From Micromonospora halotolerans (GTDB lineage: Bacteria > Actinomycetota > Actinomycetes > Mycobacteriales > Micromonosporaceae), in contig NZ_CP134876.1 of NCBI RefSeq assembly GCF_032108445.1, positions 2,728,001 to 2,792,000 on the forward strand: DNA of 64,000 nt, written 5' to 3'. A model generated the notes under the pieces. It was not told where the DNA came from and did not search any database. It worked only from the letters and a program-made list of their open reading frames with translations. The position numbers and the translations under genes are program-made. This document shows, one piece after another, positions 50,801-58,299 of this stretch (positions within the stretch are counted from its first letter, which is position 1; the number at the start of each line of letters is the position of its first letter).

Positions 50801-51786
50801 TCGCCACCGTCGAGCACCACCACGACGTGCGGCCCGTCGGTGGCCGGACCGGCCGGGCTGAAGCGGGAGCGGCTGCCCAGCACGTCGTCGAGGAGCCGTT
50901 CCAGCTCGGCCGCGGAGCTGGTGACCAGCCGGACCGGCCCGAGCGCGTCGGTGCGCGCCGGGTGGTGGGCGTGCGGCAGCCACTTGACCCACTCCCACCC
51001 CGCCCGGCGTTCCGGCCCGGCGCAGACGGCGACGAGCAGTTCGTCGGGGGCGTGGAAGACGGCGAGCTGGGTGAGCACCGCCCGGGCCAGCGCCTGGGCG
51101 GCCGGGGAGCCAGCCCCGCGGACCTCGCCGGCCGGGCCGCGGACGAAGACCCGGGCGAAGCTGCGCAGCGAGAGCGCCACGGGCAGGTCGGGCACCACGG
51201 AGTACGCGTCCAGGAAGCGCCGCAGCGCGCCGGCGGTCATCGGCTCCAGCTCGTCGAGCGGCCGGGTGACCGGCGGGAGCAGCGGGGTGGCCAGCGTCTG
51301 CGGCCCGACCCCGACCCGGACCACGGCGAAGTCCGGGTCGCCTGGCCGGCGTTCCCAGACCCGGTGGCTGTCCACCGTCGACCAGAGCCGCCCCGGGTCG
51401 GGGTGCCGGTAGTAGAGCCCGGCCCGCTGCGCGCCGGCGGTCTCCCGCACCCGCCGGCGCAGCGCGGCGAGGTGCCGGAGGTACTCCCGGCGGGCGGCCA
51501 TCATCTCCGACTTCTTCGGGCCGGCGCTGCCCCACGAGGTCACCAGCATCGCCACCGAGGAGAGCCCGAACATGCCGCCCACCACGTACGAGTAGGCCCC
51601 GCCGCCCCGGCCGAACATCATGGCCATGGCCACCGTCCCGCCGAGCATCGGCAGCACCATCAGCGCCTGCTGCCAGCGCCCACCGGCCACCGCGGGGATC
51701 TCCGGCGGCGCCTCCACGGGCAGCTCGCCGGCCGGGATCTCCGGGGCCGGGCGGCGTGGCGGCCGCTTGACGACGACAGTGGACAC
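47830..51786 (-). CDS. eccC: Type VII secretion FtsK/SpoIIIE-type ATPase EccC
   Basis: A 1318-aa single-chain EccC. Two N-terminal membrane helices (ALMVLPMLGGTVAMAMMFG, about 41-59, and a YSYVVGGMFGLSSVAMLV helix) are followed by a DUF domain and three ATPase modules. Walker A of D1 is GATGSGKSELLRTLV (about 481), with LLLICDEFSELL as Walker B. D2 is GTTRSGRSTLL (about 831), with Arg for the usual Lys. D3 is GDAECGKSSFL (about 1115). D1 looks fully active, in keeping with the known EccC mechanism where D1 drives secretion and D2/D3 bind substrate signals. GTG 51786 has GGGGAGG just upstream. It is divergent from eccD. Confidence 0.95.
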   Translation of the reverse strand: MSTVVVKRPPRRPAPEIPAGELPVEAPPEIPAVAGGRWQQALMVLPMLGGTVAMAMMFGRGGGAYSYVVGGMFGLSSVAMLVTSWGSAGPKKSEMMAARREYLRHLAALRRRVRETAGAQRAGLYYRHPDPGRLWSTVDSHRVWERRPGDPDFAVVRVGVGPQTLATPLLPPVTRPLDELEPMTAGALRRFLDAYSVVPDLPVALSLRSFARVFVRGPAGEVRGAGSPAAQALARAVLTQLAVFHAPDELLVAVCAGPERRAGWEWVKWLPHAHHPARTDALGPVRLVTSSAAELERLLDDVLGSRSRFSPAGPATDGPHVVVVLDGGDLTGATDLAGDGGIDAVTVLDLDSPPPRLLDRYALLLDLVDGRLHSHSADGHAEVGTADALEPADAEAVARRLAPLRLAGAARGPDAPPGAEPGLPELLGLGEPESFTAEQGWTPRAARDRLRVPIGVGADGGAIELDLKESAQDGMGPHGLLIGATGSGKSELLRTLVLGLAATHSSEQLNFVLVDFKGGATFAPFARLPHTAAVITNLADALPLVDRMVDAINGELIRRQELLRRAGNFASVRDYERARAAGTPLAPLPSLLLICDEFSELLSAKPDFIDLFVQIGRLGRSLGVHLLLASQRLEEGRLRGLDTHLSYRIGLRTFSALESRTVLGVPDAHELPRSPGHGYLRSGTDPLVRFKAAYVSGAVRRRGGPAGAAGTPGPRLLAFSTHLVPVPEPATPAALPAEEETGETLLDLMVGRLAGQGPPAHQVWLPPLDTAPALDELLGPVGPDPARGLTVANPELHGALQVPVAVVDKPFEQRRDLLWLALDGAAGHVAVVGTTRSGRSTLLRSLVCALALTHTPAEVQVYCLDFGGGTLGALRDLPHVGGVSGRTDDTAVRRTVGEIATLLAERERRFTEAGVESMAAWRRRRAAAPAGSHPATHPFGDVFLVVDGWNTLRGEYEDLEPLVTELATRGLAYGVHVVASALRWSDFRPAIRDLFGSRLELRLGDPADSVVVKRALAATVPEERPGRGITAGGLHFLAAAPRVAGLGDETGDLVKAVAGAWAGPAAPRVRLLPPVLPYAELDQAATSGLAFPIGVAEADLRPVVLDFATEPNFVVFGDAECGKSSFLRALATSIVRRFTPEQARVILVDYRRSLMGTIETAHLIGYGTAAPHTAELVDSAAGYLQGRLPGPDVTPAELRTRSWWTGPELFVLVDDYDLVAGGPTNPLRALEEHLPHARDVGLHLVLARRSGGAGRTSFEPIIQRLRELSTAGLVMSGGPEEGPLVGQVKAGPLPPGRGRLVTRREGVRLVQLAHLPPG

Positions 51787-51886
51787 TCGGCCTCCCCATG
51801 GCTCTCGGTAACCTGAGCCTGGCTCATCGTAGGTAAAGTCCACTCGTCCGTCAGCCACCGTTCCCGCTCGATATGGAGAGACATCG

Positions 51887-53269
51887 ATGACAAGCGGGCT
51901 GGCCCGGGTCACGATCAGCGCCCCCCGGCGGCGGGTCGACGTGGCCCTGCCGGAGCAGGTTCCCCTCGCCGAGCTGCTGCCCGAGGTGCTCCGGCACGCC
52001 GGGGAGGGCCTGGCCGACGACGGCGAACGGCACGGCGGCTGGGTGCTGCGCCGCACCGACGGGGCGGTGCTCGCCACCGCGCAGGCGCTGCTGCCCCAGG
52101 GCGTCCGCGACGGCGAGGTGCTGCACCTCGTCCCGGCCCGCGCCCAGTGGCCCGAGCTGGAGTACGACGACGTGATCGAGGCGATCGCCGACGGTGCCCG
52201 CCGGCGCGGAGCCGCCTGGTCGCCCCGGGCCACCCGGGCCGCCGCGCTGGCCGGGGCGGGCGTCCCGCTGGCCGTCGGGCTGCTCGCCGTGCTGGCCGCC
52301 GGTGCCGGGCCGCACCGCGGCTGGCCGGTCGCCGCCGCCGTGGCCCTGCTCCTGGTGCTCGCCGCCACCGCCGCCTCCCGGGCCTACGGCGACGGCCCGG
52401 TCGGCGCCACCCTCGGCGGGTACGCGCTGCCCTGGGCCGCCGCGGCCGGCGCCCTGGCGGTCGGCTCCGGCGACCCGGTCGGCCCGTTCCGTCCGCTGCC
52501 CTGGGTCGGCGCGCCCGAACTGCTCGCCGGCTCGGTGGCGCTGCTGCTGGTGTCGGTGCTGGGCCTGCTCGGGGTGGCGAGCCGGTCCCGGGTCTTCCTG
52601 GCCGGCGCGACCACCGGCGCGGCCGGCGCGGCGGCCGGCCTCGGCGGGCTGTTCCTCGACCCGGCCGGCACCGCCGCCGTGCTGCTCTGCGCGCTGGTCT
52701 TCGCGCTCGGCGGGCTGCCGCTGCTGGCCATCCGGCTCGGCAAGGTGCCGCTGCCGCCGGTCACCCTGCCCGCGCCCGGCGTCCGTGACCTGCCCGACCG
52801 GGCCCGGGTGCACGCGGCCGTGGCCCGCACCGAGGAGATGCTGACCGGGATGCTGCTCGGGCACGCGGTGCTGGCCGTCGCGGCCACCGCGGTGCTCGTC
52901 ACCATCGGCGGGCTCGCCGGTCGGCTGCTGGCGGCGGTGGGCTGCGGGGTGCTGCTGCTGCGCTCCCGGCTCTTCGTGGCGGTCCGCCACCGGGTGCCGG
53001 CCGTCGCCGCCGGACTGGCCGGGTACGCCCTGCTCGGCGCGGTGCTCGCCGACCGGTCCGGTCCGGCCGGCCGGCTGGCGCTGACCGTCGGCGGGCTGGC
53101 CCTGGCCCTGGTGGCCGTCGCGGCCGGCGCCACGTACGCCCGCCGGCCGGTCTCCCCGTACCTCGGCCGGCTGGCCGACCTGACCGACACCGCGCTGGTG
53201 GTCGCCGTGGTCCCGGTGGCCTGCGCGGTGCTCGACCTCTACGACCGGGCCCGCGGCCTGCTCGGCTGA
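51887..53269 (+). CDS. eccD: Type VII secretion membrane pore protein EccD
   Basis: A 460-aa protein. The N-terminal 85 residues form the YukD/ubiquitin-like domain (TSGLARVTISAPRRRVDVAL to VRDGEVLHLVP). It is followed by a linker (YDDVIEAIADGARRRGAAWS) and about 11 membrane helices ending VVAVVPVACAVLDLYDRARG. EccD builds the conducting core of the ESX membrane complex. ATG 51887. It is divergent from eccC with a 100-bp shared promoter region. EccB, EccE, Esx and PE/PPE-like substrates are not in the window, so the locus is either split or these genes lie elsewhere. Confidence 0.93.
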   Translation: MTSGLARVTISAPRRRVDVALPEQVPLAELLPEVLRHAGEGLADDGERHGGWVLRRTDGAVLATAQALLPQGVRDGEVLHLVPARAQWPELEYDDVIEAIADGARRRGAAWSPRATRAAALAGAGVPLAVGLLAVLAAGAGPHRGWPVAAAVALLLVLAATAASRAYGDGPVGATLGGYALPWAAAAGALAVGSGDPVGPFRPLPWVGAPELLAGSVALLLVSVLGLLGVASRSRVFLAGATTGAAGAAAGLGGLFLDPAGTAAVLLCALVFALGGLPLLAIRLGKVPLPPVTLPAPGVRDLPDRARVHAAVARTEEMLTGMLLGHAVLAVAATAVLVTIGGLAGRLLAAVGCGVLLLRSRLFVAVRHRVPAVAAGLAGYALLGAVLADRSGPAGRLALTVGGLALALVAVAAGATYARRPVSPYLGRLADLTDTALVVAVVPVACAVLDLYDRARGLLG

Positions 53270-53282
53270 CCCGCACGCACGA

Positions 53283-53315
53283 GGGCCCGGGTCGCTCCGT
53301 GGAGCGGCCCGGCCC
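53283..53315. terminator. Terminator between eccD and ppa
   Basis: gggcc-c-gggtcgct (53283-53296) pairs with agcggcccggccc (53303-53315) with one bulge and one G.T pair, between convergent genes. Confidence 0.65.
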
Positions 53316-53331
53316 GTCGGCGTGGATCAGA

Positions 53332-53838
53332 TCAGTGCAGGGTCTCGCCGCGCTCGGCGGCCTCCTTGGCACGCTGGTACGAGGCCACGATCTCGGCCTC
53401 GGCCTCGGTGCGGCCCACCCAGGTGGCGCCCTCGACCGACTTACCCGGCTCCAGGTCCTTGTAGACCTCGAAGAAGTGCTGGATCTCCAGCCGGTCGAAC
53501 TCGCCCAGGTGGTGGATGTCCCGCAGGTGCTCCTGGCGCGGGTCCTCGTAGGGCACGCAGAGGACCTTGTCGTCGCCGCCCTTCTCGTCCGTCATCCGGA
53601 ACATGCCGATGGTGCGGCAGCGGATCAGGCAGCCCGGGAAGGTGGGCTCGGGGACCAGCACGAGCGCGTCCAGCGGGTCGCCGTCCTCGCCCAGGGTGCC
53701 CTCGATGAAGCCGTAGTCGGCCGGGTACTGCGTGGAGGTGAAGAGGGTGCGGTCCAGCCGGATCCGGCCGGTCGCGTGGTCCACCTCGTACTTGTTGCGG
53801 TGACCCTTCGGGATCTCAACCGTGACGTCGAAATCCAT
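53332..53838 (-). CDS. ppa: Inorganic pyrophosphatase
   Basis: A 168-aa family I soluble pyrophosphatase (PPi to 2 Pi). Active-site features: [20 protein letters not shown], the signature [15 protein letters not shown] with its Asp ligands, and [18 protein letters not shown]. The C-terminus ([20 protein letters not shown]) matches the family. ATG 53838 ([11 protein letters not shown]) is preferred to longer starts because homology begins there and GGGAG lies about 6 bases upstream. It is divergent from dacB and begins the ppa-dacB-tilS-hpt-ftsH conserved run. Confidence 0.96.
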   Translation of the reverse strand: MDFDVTVEIPKGHRNKYEVDHATGRIRLDRTLFTSTQYPADYGFIEGTLGEDGDPLDALVLVPEPTFPGCLIRCRTIGMFRMTDEKGGDDKVLCVPYEDPRQEHLRDIHHLGEFDRLEIQHFFEVYKDLEPGKSVEGATWVGRTEAEAEIVASYQRAKEAAERGETLH

Positions 53839-53994
53839 CTCCCACGCTCCCTCGTTTGCCCACGCTGGCTGACGGAAACCAGTGGCGCCGCCCACCGGAC
53901 GGGGTGAACGCTCCCCGCCGGCTCCGGCCGCCGCATAGTGTTCGGACCGAAGTAGTGTCACCCAAGGCGCTTTTGAGCGGGGGAGGAGGGGGTC

Positions 53995-55947
53995 GTGGGG
54001 AGGGAAGATTCACACTACCGCCCCGAGGGAGTTGACGGGCGCGGATCCGCGGGTCCCGCCTCCGGCGGGGCCACCGGCCGCGTCTCGATCCCCGGCACCA
54101 ACCCCGCCCACCGCCCCGGGCCGGCCGCCGGGTCCGCCCCGGTGGGCCGCGCCAACCCCGGGGAGTACGGCCACCCCGGCCCGCGGGACCACGGCCACGC
54201 CGACCCCCGGCAGTACGGCGCCGCGTCGCGCGACCACGGCCACGCCGACCCCCGGCAGTACGGCCAGGCCGCCCCACAGGATCACGGGCGGGCCGCCCCA
54301 CGGGACTACGGGCGGGCCGCACCGCGCGAATACGGGCACGCCGCGCCGCGCGGCTACGGGCAGGCCGCCCCGCAGGACCACGGGCCGGGTGCGGCCGCGC
54401 CGGTGAGCTGGCCCGGGTACGACGCGCCCGGCGGCATCCCGGTGAGCCCGCCGGTGCCCCCGGTCGGGGCGGCCCCGCCTCCGCCGTCGCCCCCGCCTCC
54501 GCGCCCGCGCCGCCTCCGGCTGGTCGCGGTGCTGGCCAGCGTGCTGATCGTCGCCCTGGCCGCGGTCGGGCTGGCCGTGGTCCGTCCCGGCCCGCTGGCC
54601 GGCTGGCTGGGCGGGGACTCGCCGACCGCCGCCGCGCAGTCGCCCGAGCCGGACCCGCCCGTCGTGCTGGCCGGCGCGGACGGCAACGCGCCGCTGCCCA
54701 CCCCCGACGGGGTACGCGCCGCGCTCGAACCCCTGGTCCGCGCCGCTGCGCTCGGCGACCGGGTGAACGTCTCGGTGGCCGACGTGGCGACCGGCCAGGC
54801 GCTCTACGGCACGGGGCAGGACAGCCCGACCGTGCCCGCGTCGGTGACCAAGCTGGCGACCGGGGTCGCCGTGCTGGCGGCCCGCGGCCCGGCGTACCGG
54901 ATTCCCACCCGGGCGGTCGCCGGCCCGACCCCCGGCGAGGTGGTCCTGGTCGGCGGCGGTGACCCGACCCTCGCGGTCGACAAGAACGGCTTCTATCCCG
55001 GCGCGGCCCGGCTGGACGACCTCGCCGCCCAGGTGCGCAAGGCGCTCGGCGGCACCGCCCCGACCAAGGTCACCGTCGACTCGTCCCTGTTCAGCGGCCC
55101 CGTGTACGAGCCCGGCTGGGACTCCGACATCCCCACCGGCGGGTTCGGCGCGGCGATCACCGCGCTGATGACCGACGGCGCGCGGCGGGACGCGGCGGAG
55201 GCCCGGCGCACCGCCGAGGCCACCAACCACGCGGCCGAGCGGGTGCCCCAGCCGGACCTGACGGCCGGACGGCAGTTCGCCAAGCTCCTCGGGCTCTCCG
55301 GAGCCGACGCCGAGGTGAAGCGGGGCACCGCGCCCGCCGCCTCCGGCGAGACGGCGTCCGGGACGCCCGCTCCCGGCGCCGAGCTGGGCAAGGTCCAGTC
55401 GCTGCCGATGGTCCGCCTGGTCGACATCATGATCAGCGACAGCGACAACGTGATCGCCGAGGCCATGGCCCGCCAGGTCGCGCTCGCCAAGGGCAAGCCG
55501 GGCTCGTTCGCCGGTGGCGCGGCCGCCACCGACCAGGTGCTCGGCGAGCTGGGGCTGCCGGCCGACGAGATCAGCCTGGCCGACGGCAGCGGGCTGTCCC
55601 GCACGAACCGGATCAGCCCGTCGCTGCTCACCGACCTGATCACGCTCGCCGGCAACGGCAGCCATCCCGACCTGGCCGCGATCTTCGGCGGGCTGCCGGT
55701 GGGCGGCTGGTCCGGCACCCTGGACGAGCGCTACCAGGCGGCGGTGACGAAGGCCGGCGCGGGCGTGGTCCGGGCGAAGACCGGGACGCTCAGCGGGGTG
55801 AACGCCATCGCCGGGCTGGTGACCACGGCCGACGGCCGGCTGCTCACCTTCGCCGTCCTCACCGACCGCACCCCGGACACCCTCGACGAGACCCGGCAGG
55901 CCCTCGACCGGATCTCCTCGGCGCTGGCCGGCTGCGGCTGCCGCTGA
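53995..55947 (+). CDS. dacB: D-alanyl-D-alanine carboxypeptidase (PBP4 type) with N-terminal repeat tail
   Basis: A 650-aa protein. Residues 1-175 are cytoplasmic, disordered and Gly/Pro/His/Tyr-rich, with tandem decapeptide-like units ([12 protein letters not shown] twice, then [20 protein letters not shown]). A membrane helix [20 protein letters not shown] (about 180-199) follows, then the peptidase S13 domain: catalytic SVTK at Ser283/Lys286, the SDN element near 483 and RAKTGTLSG with Lys near 598. It trims or cleaves D-Ala-D-Ala peptides outside the membrane. GTG 53995 has GGGAGGAGGGGG upstream. It matches Rv3627c in position. The repeated tail is not part of the catalytic family. Confidence 0.92.
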   Translation: MGREDSHYRPEGVDGRGSAGPASGGATGRVSIPGTNPAHRPGPAAGSAPVGRANPGEYGHPGPRDHGHADPRQYGAASRDHGHADPRQYGQAAPQDHGRAAPRDYGRAAPREYGHAAPRGYGQAAPQDHGPGAAAPVSWPGYDAPGGIPVSPPVPPVGAAPPPPSPPPPRPRRLRLVAVLASVLIVALAAVGLAVVRPGPLAGWLGGDSPTAAAQSPEPDPPVVLAGADGNAPLPTPDGVRAALEPLVRAAALGDRVNVSVADVATGQALYGTGQDSPTVPASVTKLATGVAVLAARGPAYRIPTRAVAGPTPGEVVLVGGGDPTLAVDKNGFYPGAARLDDLAAQVRKALGGTAPTKVTVDSSLFSGPVYEPGWDSDIPTGGFGAAITALMTDGARRDAAEARRTAEATNHAAERVPQPDLTAGRQFAKLLGLSGADAEVKRGTAPAASGETASGTPAPGAELGKVQSLPMVRLVDIMISDSDNVIAEAMARQVALAKGKPGSFAGGAAATDQVLGELGLPADEISLADGSGLSRTNRISPSLLTDLITLAGNGSHPDLAAIFGGLPVGGWSGTLDERYQAAVTKAGAGVVRAKTGTLSGVNAIAGLVTTADGRLLTFAVLTDRTPDTLDETRQALDRISSALAGCGCR

Positions 55948-56027
55948 CCGTTCCGCCCGGTGCGGCCGGCGTCGATCGGCGCTCGTGAGCCCGGGTGGGG
56001 GTGTCGCGGCGCGGGTACGGTGGGTTC

Positions 56028-57098
56028 ATGGCGCAGTTCGTGGACTGGGATCTGGCCGCCGCGACCGCGGGGGCGCTGGGCAAGTCGGGCCCCCGGGTGT
56101 CGTACGCCGAGGCCACCGACGTGGTGGGCGAGCTGCGCCGGCTGACCGAGGAGGCCGCCGGTCACGTCGCTGACTACACCGGCCTGCGCCCCCAGGTCAC
56201 CCACCCGCCGGTCCGCGTGGTCGACCGCCGGGACTGGGCGGCCGCCAACATCGCCGGCCTCCGCGAGGTGATCACGCCGCTGGTGGACCGGCTCTCCGGC
56301 GACAAGCGCCCCGGCCCGCTCACCGAGGCGATCGGTTCCCGGCTCACCGGGGTGCAGGCCGGCACGGTGCTGGCGTACCTGTCCGGCCGGGTGCTCGGCC
56401 AGTACGAGGTCTTCGCCGGTGACCCCGGCCAGCTGCTGCTGGTCGCCCCGAACATCGTCGAGGTGGAGCGGAAGCTGGGGTGCGATCCCCGGGACTTCCG
56501 GCTCTGGGTCTGCCTGCACGAGGTGACCCACCGCACCCAGTTCACCGCCGTGCCGTGGATGCGGGCGTACTTCCTCAGCGAGGTGCAGGCGTTCGTGGAC
56601 GCGTCGCAGGGCGGCGAGCACCTCCTGGAACGGCTGCGCCGCGCGGTGGCCACGCTCTCCGACGCGGTGAAGGACCCGGACAGCCGGGCCAGCGTGCTGG
56701 ACATCGTGCAGACCCCCGCGCAGCGGGCCGTGCTGGACCGGCTCACCGCGCTCATGACCCTGCTCGAGGGGCACGCCGAGTTCGTCATGGACGGCGTCGG
56801 CCCGCAGGTCATCCCCAGCGTCGAGTCGATCCGGGCGGCGTTCAACCGCCGCCGCGAGTCCGGCAACGCGCTGGAGAAGGCGATCCGCCGGGTGCTCGGC
56901 ATCGAGGTCAAGATGCGCCAGTACGCGGAGGGCCGCAAGTTCGTGCACGGGGTGGTGGACCGGGTCGGCATGGCCGGCTTCAACAAGATCTTCTCCTCGC
57001 CGCTGACCCTGCCCCGGCTCGACGAGCTGGGCGACCCGGACGCCTGGGTGGCCCGGGTGCACGGCGGTGCGGCGACCATTCCCCCAGCCGCCGGCTGA
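56028..57098 (+). CDS. Zinc-dependent metalloprotease-like protein (DUF2342, Rv3626c-like)
   Basis: A 356-aa protein of the coenzyme F420 biosynthesis-associated/DUF2342 zinc-dependent family. The metal site HEVTHRTQF (HExxH, about residues 163-167) is followed by LEGHAEFVMDGVG with further ligands. The flanking GQLLLVAPNIVEVERKLGCD and KMRQYAEGRKFVHGVVDRVG blocks are characteristic. The substrate is unknown and proteolysis has not been established for the family. ATG 56028 (AQFVDWDLAAATAGAL) is the start. It is encoded between dacB and tilS as in mycobacteria. Its stop is 4 bp before the first copy of the tandem repeat. Confidence 0.88.
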   Translation: MAQFVDWDLAAATAGALGKSGPRVSYAEATDVVGELRRLTEEAAGHVADYTGLRPQVTHPPVRVVDRRDWAAANIAGLREVITPLVDRLSGDKRPGPLTEAIGSRLTGVQAGTVLAYLSGRVLGQYEVFAGDPGQLLLVAPNIVEVERKLGCDPRDFRLWVCLHEVTHRTQFTAVPWMRAYFLSEVQAFVDASQGGEHLLERLRRAVATLSDAVKDPDSRASVLDIVQTPAQRAVLDRLTALMTLLEGHAEFVMDGVGPQVIPSVESIRAAFNRRRESGNALEKAIRRVLGIEVKMRQYAEGRKFVHGVVDRVGMAGFNKIFSSPLTLPRLDELGDPDAWVARVHGGAATIPPAAG

Positions 57099-57102
57099 GT
57101 TG

Positions 57103-57162
57103 GTGAGCGCGAGGAGTGAGCCGGGGTTGCGAGCCCCGCAGTCGCGAACGAAGACGAGCACC
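57103..57162 (+). repeat. Dispersed intercistronic repeat, tandem copy 1 before tilS
   Basis: A 60-bp unit beginning gtgagcgcgaggagtgagcc, identical base for base to the next copy at 57163-57222. Its first 48 bases match the repeat in the acyl-CoA operon (30555-30602) at 45 positions. It contains a small gggg...cccc hairpin. Confidence 0.95.
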
Positions 57163-57222
57163 GTGAGCGCGAGGAGTGAGCCGGGGTTGCGAGCCCCGCA
57201 GTCGCGAACGAAGACGAGCACC
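57163..57222 (+). repeat. Dispersed intercistronic repeat, tandem copy 2 before tilS
   Basis: A perfect second copy of the 60-bp unit. Both copies stay open in the tilS frame, and each begins with an in-frame GTG. The repeat therefore codes for 20 residues starting VSARSEPGLRAPQSRTKTST if translated. Confidence 0.95.
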
Positions 57223-58197
57223 CCTGTTGCCCCGCCGGTCGCCGCCGTCCGGCTCGCCGTGCGCCGGGCGTTGACCGGGCTGCCCGGGGCCGGGCCGGTG
57301 CTGGTCGCCTGCTCCGGCGGTGCCGACTCGCTGGCCCTGGCCGCGGCCACCGCCTTCGTGGCGCCCCGCCTCGGCCGCCGGGCCGGCCTGGTGACCGTCG
57401 ACCACGGCCTGCAACCCGGCTCGGCCGAGCGCGCCGAGACCGTGGCCGGCTGGGCGCGCGACGCCGGTCTCGACCCCGTCGAGGTGGTTCCGGTGCGCGT
57501 CGCCGGCCGGCCGGGCGGCCCGGAGGCGGCCGCCCGGGAGGCCCGGTACGCCGCCCTGCTGGCCAGCGCCCGCCGGCACGGCGCGGCCGGGGTGCTGCTC
57601 GGGCACACCCGGGACGACCAGGCCGAGACGGTGCTGCTCGCGCTGGCCCGGGGCGCCGGCCCGCGCGGCCTGTCCGGCATGCCGCCCCGCCGCGAGTGGG
57701 ACGGGGTGCCGCTGCTGCGCCCGCTGCTGGACGTCTCCCGCGACGACACCCGGGGTGCGTGCGCCGCGCTGGGGCTCACGCCCTGGGCGGATCCACACAA
57801 CGCCGACCCCGCGTACGCCCGCTCGCGGGTCCGCGCCGACCTGCTGCCGGCGCTGGTCGAGGCGCTCGGTCCCGGTGTGGTGGGCAACCTGGCCCGGACC
57901 GCCCGGCTGCTGGCCGCCGACACCGCCGCCCTGGACGACCTCGCCGCCGCCGCGCTCGCCGAGGCCCGGGCGGCCGAGGGTGGGCTCTCGGTCGACGCTC
58001 TGGTCGCGCTGCCGGCGGCCGTCCGTACGCGGGTGCTGCACGCCTGGGCCCGGGAGCTGGGCGCCTCGCCGGCCGCCCTGTCGCACCGGCACGTGGCGGC
58101 GCTGGACGCCCTCGTCACGGACTGGCACGGGCAGGGTCCCGCACACCTGCCCGGCGGCCTCTGCGTGCGCCGCCACGGCGGCCGCCTCACCACCTGA
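57163..58197 (+). CDS. tilS: tRNA(Ile)-lysidine synthetase, start embedded in a repeat
   Basis: A PP-loop ATPase that modifies C34 of tRNA-Ile(CAU) with lysine. The P-loop VACSGGADSLALAAATAF is followed by TVDHGLQPGSAERAETVAGW, LLGHTRDDQAETVLLALARG and DPHNADPAYARSRVRADLLP, all TilS signatures. The short C-terminal form (no extra TilS_C domain) is usual in actinobacteria. Homology begins near VAPPVAAVRLAVRRAL, where no start codon exists. The only upstream in-frame starts are the GTGs of the two repeat copies (57103 or 57163) or ATG 57067 inside the preceding gene. I give 57163 (344 aa). The repeat seems to have replaced or extended the native start. Confidence 0.88.
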   Translation: MSARSEPGLRAPQSRTKTSTPVAPPVAAVRLAVRRALTGLPGAGPVLVACSGGADSLALAAATAFVAPRLGRRAGLVTVDHGLQPGSAERAETVAGWARDAGLDPVEVVPVRVAGRPGGPEAAAREARYAALLASARRHGAAGVLLGHTRDDQAETVLLALARGAGPRGLSGMPPRREWDGVPLLRPLLDVSRDDTRGACAALGLTPWADPHNADPAYARSRVRADLLPALVEALGPGVVGNLARTARLLAADTAALDDLAAAALAEARAAEGGLSVDALVALPAAVRTRVLHAWARELGASPAALSHRHVAALDALVTDWHGQGPAHLPGGLCVRRHGGRLTT

Positions 58198-58299
58198 CCC
58201 CTCCGGCGGTGCCGCGTCGATCCACCAGCTCGGCGAGGTGGCGGTATCCCAGGCCGACCCGGGGTCGCCGGGAGCCGCCGGAGGCGGTAGACAGGGCTC

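Noticed and set aside
51787..52368. Upstream extension of eccC by about 190 codons
   Set aside because: The extension is antisense to eccD, Arg/Ser/Ala-rich, and the GTG at 51786 has a good ribosome site and the normal EccC N-terminus.
53941..53951. ttcggaccgaa palindrome between ppa and dacB
   Set aside because: A 5-bp inverted repeat with one spacer base is too short to call an operator without comparative data.
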